From assembly GCF_003217495.1 (NCBI RefSeq), contig NZ_QJSW01000021.1:1-64000 (forward strand): a DNA stretch of 64,000 nt, written 5' to 3'. The position numbers were made by a program, and so were the translations under genes. This document shows positions 58,270 through 64,000 of this stretch, piece after piece (the stretch's first letter is position 1; every line of letters starts with the position of its first letter). A model generated the notes under the pieces. It did no database searches, had not been told where the DNA came from, and was given only the letters and a program-made list of their open reading frames with translations. The stretch comes from Paenibacillus barcinonensis (GTDB lineage: Bacteria; Bacillota; Bacilli; Paenibacillales; Paenibacillaceae).

Positions 58270-60720
58270 ATGTTGAGAAGGAAGCTCCAGCTAAAGTTTC
58301 ATTGGAGAGAGTTGATCCTACGCAAGCCCAGGACACTTGCTTTTAAAATCCCCTTTGCGTACTTTGTCGTTATTCTGGTAACGGTGGCGTTCAGTGCACT
58401 GGTGCTGAATCGCATTTCGGAAAATGATGCGCAGCAGAAAATTAACGAAGCATCTCTGCAGACGATTACCTCCATCCAGACAAACGTGAATCTCATGATG
58501 GAGAATGTGAACAATTATTCGAAAATGATTTTCTCTGATCCTAACCTGCAAAACCTGCTTCGGCAGGGTAACGTTTATTCAAATTTGCAGACACAGTCCA
58601 AGGTGAGCTCCTATTTGACCAATCTTATGCAAGCGGTTCCAATTATTGATTCAGTCTACATTTATGATAACTCGGGGCATCGGTTTTCGGTGGGAACACA
58701 GCAGTGGCCTGCTTTTCTCGAAGCGAAGGTAGAGGATGCGTCATGGTATGAGCAGGCTCTGAAGTACAAGGGACGATACCTGCTGAGACTGAATGGCGGT
58801 GACAACGATAACGACGATGACAAAATCGAAGCCGAAGTTGTGCCAGAGGACTCTCCAAGTCACGAATATACTAACAAGGAAACCAGCAGAAGCTTGGGCA
58901 ACAACGATCAAGACAATGAGCAACGTGATAGAAACCATCATGAAAGCAATAGCCAAAATATCGGTAGCATTAATATTCAAAAAGAGAACGGGCCTCCAGC
59001 CTTCGGAACGAACGCGGAACAGGAGAAAGGTGAAGAAAAAAACAACGAGAAGGAAAAAGAGAAAGTGGTCTCTTTTATTCGTTTAATGCGTGATCTGGAT
59101 GACACATCCCCGCTGGGCTTTCTGGTCATGAACATTAAAGAGAAATCCATTGCGCAGGCTTACGCCAATCTGCCTGCATCTGATTCGTTTCAGGTGGCTA
59201 TTCTGGATGAGCATCAGCGAGTCATCGCAACCAATGCCGCAGCAAACGTTGCTAGAAATACCGCTACAAACACGCCTTCTACAGCAGTTGCTTCAAAATC
59301 AACAGTCCCTCCAGCACTTACATCGTCTATACAGTCTACATCCTCTCCAGCATCAGCAGAGTTGTTTGCTTCTTCAGCCTCCACAGCTGCGGCTCAGAAA
59401 CAGGCGGGTATGCAGGAGATTTTACAGGCGAATCAGGCCAGGTTATCCCAAGCATTTCAGGAACAGCCCACGGGTGTTGTGACACTGCATTCCGGCGGCT
59501 TGGATTACGCAGTAACCTATCTCTCTGCGGGTGAAGATCAGTGGAAGTATATCAGCATGAGTCCGTACCGTGCAACAGATACTCGTAACAAATCATTGGT
59601 GCTGCTTGCGCTTATGCTGCTTGGGGTGAACGGTTCCGTCTTTTTCATCAGCTCCTTCATCATCTCAAGAAGTGTTATCAAGCCCATCCATAAGCTGCTT
59701 CGGTCCATGCAGAAAGCACCAAGCGGTAATTTTCGCAAAGTCAAAGTGGAGTTGAACAGTTCCGAATTCGAGCAGCTGTACAGCGGTTATAACCAGATGA
59801 TTGAGCAGATTGAACAGATGCTGAAGCGTATTATTCAGGAGCAGCAGACGATCCGGCGAGTCGAGCTGAACACGCTTCAAGCGCAGATCAAGCCCCATTT
59901 TCTATACAATACGCTGGATTCGATCACTTCTCTGGCGATGTCCGGTATGAATGATAAGGTATGCGAGATGCTGGAGGCGCTCGGGAGCTATTATCGGCTA
60001 AGTGTCAGCAAAGGGAATGAGGTGATTACCCTGCACGAAGAGGTTGAGATTGTTCGTCATTATCTGACCATCCAGCAGGTACGTTATCCGGGTATTTTTG
60101 AGGTAAAGTATGATATCGCGCCTGACTGTGAGCGGGTGATGATGCCGAAGCTGGTACTCCAGCCGCTGGTAGAAAATTCGTTGTATCACGGGATTCGCGC
60201 CAAAGGCAGTCCGGGCATCATTCGTATTCAGGCTCGGCAATCAGCAGATGCGGTCATAGTGACACTTACTGACGATGGAGTGGGTATGTCCGTGGAGCAA
60301 GTTCAGCAGATTCAGCACTCGGAACAGCACAATTCCGTTTGGCCTATGCCCAAGCCTCCACATTCCAGCACGATGATCGTCCGTGATCTAAGCCATGATC
60401 TCCATCCTATCGATAGCCGCAACGATCTGACGGTTCTGAATGCTCCCTTTGCTCCAGAAAACCTGAAAAAGTTGAATTTTCAATCTAATCTCGCTAATTG
60501 CGGCAAGGATTCCAGTTCTATTCGGACCTCTTTCGCTTCAACTTCTGCGCCTACTTCGGATGTTAATGTGAATGCCAGCTTTGGCCTGTGGGGGACGATG
60601 GAGCGGCTGCGCATATTCTATGATCGTGAAGATGTAATGAAGCTAGAGAGTGAGCCTGGAAAAGGAACCACTATAACGATTACCATCCCGAGGGGAGAAG
60701 GTGCATCATGGAACTATTAA
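58270..60720 (+). CDS. Sensor histidine kinase, YesM/LytS type, with low-complexity insertions
   Basis: An 816-aa kinase. A membrane helix lies at ~25-47 and a second at ~437-462, bracketing an extracellular sensor region. A HAMP-like linker follows, then the phosphoacceptor His543 in QAQIKPHFLYNTLDS and the ATPase with PLVENSLYHG (~635) and DDGVGMS (~668). Unusual are an N/D/E/K-rich insert (~176-267) and an A/S/T-rich one (~322-380) in the sensor, plus ~95 extra residues (~677-770) between the G1 motif and the FGLWGTMERLRI motif. AGGAGG precedes the ATG. The response regulator overlaps its end by 13 nt. Confidence 0.88.
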   Translation: MLRRKLQLKFHWRELILRKPRTLAFKIPFAYFVVILVTVAFSALVLNRISENDAQQKINEASLQTITSIQTNVNLMMENVNNYSKMIFSDPNLQNLLRQGNVYSNLQTQSKVSSYLTNLMQAVPIIDSVYIYDNSGHRFSVGTQQWPAFLEAKVEDASWYEQALKYKGRYLLRLNGGDNDNDDDKIEAEVVPEDSPSHEYTNKETSRSLGNNDQDNEQRDRNHHESNSQNIGSINIQKENGPPAFGTNAEQEKGEEKNNEKEKEKVVSFIRLMRDLDDTSPLGFLVMNIKEKSIAQAYANLPASDSFQVAILDEHQRVIATNAAANVARNTATNTPSTAVASKSTVPPALTSSIQSTSSPASAELFASSASTAAAQKQAGMQEILQANQARLSQAFQEQPTGVVTLHSGGLDYAVTYLSAGEDQWKYISMSPYRATDTRNKSLVLLALMLLGVNGSVFFISSFIISRSVIKPIHKLLRSMQKAPSGNFRKVKVELNSSEFEQLYSGYNQMIEQIEQMLKRIIQEQQTIRRVELNTLQAQIKPHFLYNTLDSITSLAMSGMNDKVCEMLEALGSYYRLSVSKGNEVITLHEEVEIVRHYLTIQQVRYPGIFEVKYDIAPDCERVMMPKLVLQPLVENSLYHGIRAKGSPGIIRIQARQSADAVIVTLTDDGVGMSVEQVQQIQHSEQHNSVWPMPKPPHSSTMIVRDLSHDLHPIDSRNDLTVLNAPFAPENLKKLNFQSNLANCGKDSSSIRTSFASTSAPTSDVNVNASFGLWGTMERLRIFYDREDVMKLESEPGKGTTITITIPRGEGASWNY

Positions 60721-62327
60721 ATGTATTGATTGTAGATGACGAGTATCTCATCCGTAATCTGCTGCGGATGCGCATCGACTGGCAGCAGCAGGGCATGCAG
60801 ATTGTTGGCGAGGCCGCCGATGCTGCCGAGGCTTTGGAGCAGGTAGAGCTGCTGCATCCAGACATCGTGTTTACGGATATATATATGCCCAAGGTGGACG
60901 GCATTGAGCTGAGCGAACGGATTCTGGAGCGATATCCGAACATCAGAATTGTCGTGGTGACGGGACATGATGAATTTGAATATGCACGCCAGAGTGTGAA
61001 GCTGGGCATATCCGATTTTATTTTGAAGCCGATCCGGGCCTCAGAGTTATTACAGGTTACAGCCAAGCTGCGAGCAGGCATTGAACAGGAGAGAGGACGT
61101 GCATATGAACTGGCCAAGCTGCGGGAGGACATGAAGCGTAGCCTACCGTATCTCAAGGAACGGTTTGTAAATCAATGGCTGCACGGTCTGCTTCATGAGA
61201 ATGAGGTCAAGGACCAGGTGCATCTCTACGGTATCCCAATTACTGCGAACAAACCACAGTCTCGCATAGCCATCATCGAGGTAGAGGCAGCTATACCTCT
61301 ACAAGCGGGGACTTCTACAGAGGAAGCTCAGATCCTGCTGCGCATGGAGGTTCTGAAGCGCGTACAGGCCTACTATCAGCAGGATCTATACAAAATTATC
61401 ATCATGGACACCAATAACCGAATTGTCATTCTTGCGATCAGCCCTGATGCAGGGCTGACCGAGCAGGTCGAGCAGCTTCAGGAAGAGCTGCGGCATTTGC
61501 TTAAAGCTGGTGGCTTTGAGGCAGACGTCACGGTTGGAGTTGGGCAGATGTACTCCGGGTGGGAGGGAGTCTGCATGGCATACCGGGAAGCGTGTCGTGC
61601 TCTGGATTACCAGACGTTTGCGGGGAAAAATCAGGTCATCTGCTTCGAGGATCTTGTGATTGAAAGTCACAACGGCAGCCAGCCCTATCGCTCCGACACA
61701 AGCCTGCTACAGCAGCTGCAATTTTGCGTCAGTGTTGGTGCGGGAGAGGAAGCAGTCTCCGTACTTAATAAAATTCTGACTTTCCCATTCACCAATGTGG
61801 CCCAGTTTCGTATGGCGGCCATGGATGTAATCACCGAATGCCAGCGCGCTGCCATGGAACAACAGCTTGAGGGTGAGCAGGTATTTAACAAGGAAGCTGT
61901 TGCCCTAATGCTGATGGCAGACCATTTACCGGAGCTGAAATTGCTGCTGGAGCAGCATGTCCGCACCATAACGGATGTTATTCAGGCGAAACGTCAAGCG
62001 AGAGAAGGCAATCTGATTGATCAGGTCAAGGCGTACCTTGAAGAGCAGATGGGCAATGCAGACGTGGGGCTATCGAGCACAGCGGCGGCTTTTTACGTAA
62101 GTCCGGGTCATTTGGGGCGGCTGATGAAAAAAGAAACCGGGCAGACGTTTGTTGAATATTTAACGCAGCTGCGCATGAAGAAGGCAGAGTCGCTGCTGAA
62201 GCAGACCGATCTGAAGGGGTATGAGATCGGGGAGCAGGTAGGCATCCCGGACCCGCATTATTTCAGCGTGTTGTTCAAAAAACAGTTCGGCCGCTCCATG
62301 AATGAGTATCGGAACGTCAGAAGTTAG
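60708..62327 (+). CDS. Response regulator, YesN/AraC type
   Basis: A 539-aa regulator. The receiver domain (1-~120) has acidic residues DDE at 10-12, phospho-acceptor Asp57 (FTDIYMP) and Lys in ILKP near 105. A linker of ~300 residues precedes a C-terminal AraC double HTH (~440-538; AAAFYVSPGHLGRLMKKETG, and IPDPHYFSVLFKKQFG). It probably activates the sugar-binding-protein operon that starts at 62658. GGGGAGAAGG lies before the ATG inside the kinase gene. Confidence 0.92.
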   Translation: MELLNVLIVDDEYLIRNLLRMRIDWQQQGMQIVGEAADAAEALEQVELLHPDIVFTDIYMPKVDGIELSERILERYPNIRIVVVTGHDEFEYARQSVKLGISDFILKPIRASELLQVTAKLRAGIEQERGRAYELAKLREDMKRSLPYLKERFVNQWLHGLLHENEVKDQVHLYGIPITANKPQSRIAIIEVEAAIPLQAGTSTEEAQILLRMEVLKRVQAYYQQDLYKIIIMDTNNRIVILAISPDAGLTEQVEQLQEELRHLLKAGGFEADVTVGVGQMYSGWEGVCMAYREACRALDYQTFAGKNQVICFEDLVIESHNGSQPYRSDTSLLQQLQFCVSVGAGEEAVSVLNKILTFPFTNVAQFRMAAMDVITECQRAAMEQQLEGEQVFNKEAVALMLMADHLPELKLLLEQHVRTITDVIQAKRQAREGNLIDQVKAYLEEQMGNADVGLSSTAAAFYVSPGHLGRLMKKETGQTFVEYLTQLRMKKAESLLKQTDLKGYEIGEQVGIPDPHYFSVLFKKQFGRSMNEYRNVRS

Positions 62328-62437
62328 TGTTCCGCACTCCGTAATTTGGTTGCGCTTTCATACATGTTCGAATATTACAAGGCGATGCCTGTTTTCTAAA
62401 TGGAGCACACTGCAAACGTTTACTAAAATGTGGATAT
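62328..62437. other. Intergenic region with promoter and cre-like sequence
   Basis: Candidate promoter TTGCGC 62350-62355, 17-nt spacer, TATTAC 62373-62378. TGGTTGCGCTTTCA at 62347-62360 has a perfect right half of a cre site but three mismatches in the left half. The transcript leader would contain structured element copy B. Together with copy B this gene-free stretch is 330 nt. Confidence 0.45.
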
Positions 62438-62624
62438 ATAGAGTTGAGCTACTTGTTTACACATCAACGGAGAGGACAGAAAAAACCTGCAGAAGCGGAG
62501 CGTTCGCCTTTATCAACGGATTTTACCCTTTCTAAAAGGGAATCAAAAAAATCTGGGGATGACAGTGATCGAAAGGTTATTCTGTCATCGGAGTGTACGT
62601 GTAAATATTTGAGTTCAACTCTAT
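62438..62624 (+). ncRNA. Candidate structured leader RNA / repeat element, copy B
   Basis: Second copy of the element at 44871-45064. Closing helix ATAGAGTTGA 62438-62447 with TCAACTCTAT 62615-62624, different in sequence from copy A but fully paired. TTTACA 62456-62461 pairs with TGTAAA 62600-62605. The central hairpin pairs GGATTT/AAATCT outside CCCTTT/AAAGGG, compensating changes relative to copy A. GACAG-t-GAT/ATT-CTGTC forms the last hairpin with the same one-base bulge. It ends about 33 nt before the lipoprotein start. Confidence 0.6.
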
Positions 62625-62657
62625 TAGAACCAACAAAAAGATCAGGGAGGTCATATG

Positions 62658-63974
62658 ATGAAAGCGCTATTAAAGAAATCTTTAAGCCTGTTTCTGGCTC
62701 TGGGGCTTGCGGGGAGTCTTGCGGCATGCTCGTCCGATTCATCCGGCGGGGCACAGGGGGGAAGCAATGGCAAGATCAAGCTGACACTGTGGGATCAATC
62801 GGTGGGTACCACGGACCCGTCAGCCAAGCTGCTGCCCGAGATTGTGGAGAAATGGAACAGCGAGCATCCCGACATCCAGGTTGAACGTACAGGCACAACG
62901 GGTGAACAATACAAAACCAAGGTTAAAACCTCCATCGCAGCCGGCGAAGCACCAGACCTCTTCTACGGCATGGGCGGGGGAAGCTTTATGCAGCCTTATA
63001 TCAAATCCGGCAACATCCTGGAGATTACACAATATTTAACAGACGATATCAAGGAGCGAATGGGTCCAGGGATGGCAGAGGCGATTAATATGGACGGCAA
63101 AATTTACACACTGCCTGTGTATACACACATCGCTAATCTTTATGTCAATACGGACCTGTTTGAAAAGGCGGGTGCCAAAATTCCAACGACATATAACGAG
63201 CTGCTGGATGCTGTCACCAAGCTGAAGGCCGCAGGAATTACGCCAGCTGTCATTGGTGAGAAAGACCGCTGGCCGGGCATGTACTGGTATGACATTATTG
63301 CGATGCGTCAAGCAGGTAATGCAGCGGTGATGGAGGCCTTTAAAGACCCGTCCAAGTGGGATTCACCTGACTTTGTAGCAGCGGCAACCAAGATGCAGCA
63401 GCTGGCTAAGGCTGGGGCATTCAACAGCAGCATGTTCAGTATGAGCTATGACGAGATGTTGGGAGCATTTAACGCTGGCAATGGAGCAATGATGTTCCAG
63501 GCCAACTGGGTGAATGCAGGCATTGAAGACCCTTCGTCTTCAGCGGTAAAAGGCAAAGTGAAGGTCATCCCGTTCCCGGTATTTGAGGATGGCAAAGGCA
63601 CCAATACCGAAATCTTCGGCGGAGCGGTCGATGGATTCTACATCAGTCAGACGACTCAACATCCGAAGGAAGCCACGGAATTCCTCATGTATCTGAGCGA
63701 GCAGCTGGGTACGCAGGGTTTCCTCGCAGGAGCCGGACTGCCGAGCTGGAAGATAGATTCCCTCGATACGTCCAGCCTGTCCTCGCTCGACCTGTCTGCT
63801 GCGGACATTATGAAAACGGCAACCTCGTTCATCGCCTGGTGGGATAACATCCTGCCTGCAGAATCGGCCGAAGCGCACAAAAACCTGATCGCCCAGCTGC
63901 TGGCGGGTGATGTGACGCCAGAGGAGTTCTGCAAGCAGATGGCGCAGCTGAAGCCGACAGAGCTAAGCCTGTAG
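62658..63974 (+). CDS. Extracellular sugar-binding lipoprotein (ABC transporter)
   Basis: A 438-aa CUT1-type binding protein. Signal peptide with lipobox LAAC (Cys24) and an S/D/G linker. The mature protein starts KIKLTLWDQSVG and has the family segments VKTSIAAGEAPDLFYG near 92, IYTLPVYTHIANLYVNTDLF near 147-166, and AFNAGNGAMMFQANW near 268. ATG 62658 has GGAGG 7 nt upstream; ATG 62655 three bases earlier is equally possible. The upstream two-component system probably controls it. Permeases are expected beyond the window. Confidence 0.9.
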   Translation: MKALLKKSLSLFLALGLAGSLAACSSDSSGGAQGGSNGKIKLTLWDQSVGTTDPSAKLLPEIVEKWNSEHPDIQVERTGTTGEQYKTKVKTSIAAGEAPDLFYGMGGGSFMQPYIKSGNILEITQYLTDDIKERMGPGMAEAINMDGKIYTLPVYTHIANLYVNTDLFEKAGAKIPTTYNELLDAVTKLKAAGITPAVIGEKDRWPGMYWYDIIAMRQAGNAAVMEAFKDPSKWDSPDFVAAATKMQQLAKAGAFNSSMFSMSYDEMLGAFNAGNGAMMFQANWVNAGIEDPSSSAVKGKVKVIPFPVFEDGKGTNTEIFGGAVDGFYISQTTQHPKEATEFLMYLSEQLGTQGFLAGAGLPSWKIDSLDTSSLSSLDLSAADIMKTATSFIAWWDNILPAESAEAHKNLIAQLLAGDVTPEEFCKQMAQLKPTELSL

Positions 63975-64000
63975 GTTAAAAACAAAGCCCAAACGAGGCG

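Overview
The window looks like a chromosome segment of a Paenibacillus-type Firmicute. The inference rests on the Bacillales gene order hprK-lgt-ppaX-his genes ... trxB-rapZ-yvcK-whiA-crh ... clpP, cggR-gap-pgk-tpi-gpmI-eno, secG-rnr-smpB-ssrA, on CtsR- and CggR-type operators, and on sugar ABC systems controlled by large membrane AraC/YesMN-type regulators. No species call is attempted.

Layout: 1-960 holds the 3' end of a 23S rRNA gene, eight tRNA genes (Ser, Met, Val, Thr, Asp, Phe, Tyr, Lys) and a terminator; no 5S gene lies between the 23S end and the first tRNA. 1070-3494 carries a PucR/CdaR-type regulator and an MsmX/UgpC-type sugar ABC ATPase. 3882-7241 is hprK-lgt-ppaX-acyltransferase. 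7748-16478 is a complete histidine operon hisZGDBHAFI(E)J ending in a divergent PRPP synthetase gene; PRPP is the substrate of HisG. 16744-25918 is a carbohydrate locus: membrane AraC regulator, lipoprotein binding protein, two permeases, an isomerase/epimerase-like protein and a probable (alpha/alpha)6 carbohydrate enzyme. The binding-protein promoter has a CcpA (cre)-like site. 26121-34853 holds a TPR/HTH protein, trxB, an AI-2E-type membrane protein, glucokinase, rapZ, yvcK, whiA and a Crh/HPr protein. 35024-37377 has two secreted proteins. clpP and tRNA-Arg lie on the minus strand. 39026-46382 is the glycolytic cluster cggR-gap-pgk-tpiA-gpmI-eno, followed by secG, rnr, smpB and ssrA (tmRNA).

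From the 3' end of ssrA (52012) to about 57,560 the DNA is AT-rich and accessory. An 82-nt copy of the ssrA 3' end (52867-52948) brackets a small-ORF/zeta-like-kinase pair. After it come a truncated GNAT gene, an IS30-type transposase remnant and a minus-strand lactococcin-972-type bacteriocin locus (bacteriocin precursor, DUF1430-like membrane protein, ABC ATPase). Core-like DNA resumes with an unrecognised 120-aa gene, a YesM/YesN-type two-component system and another sugar-binding lipoprotein whose permeases would lie beyond the window.

Two themes stand out. First, carbon regulation is concentrated here: HprK, a Crh-locus protein that has His15, YvcK, RapZ, GlcK, CggR with its operator, and cre-like sites. 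Second, two non-coding copies (44871-45064 upstream of eno, 62438-62624 upstream of a sugar-binding lipoprotein gene) share conserved blocks and a common fold in which several helices keep pairing although their sequences differ. Both sit about 30 nt before the next start codon. I regard this as the best candidate for an undescribed structured RNA or repeat family in the window.
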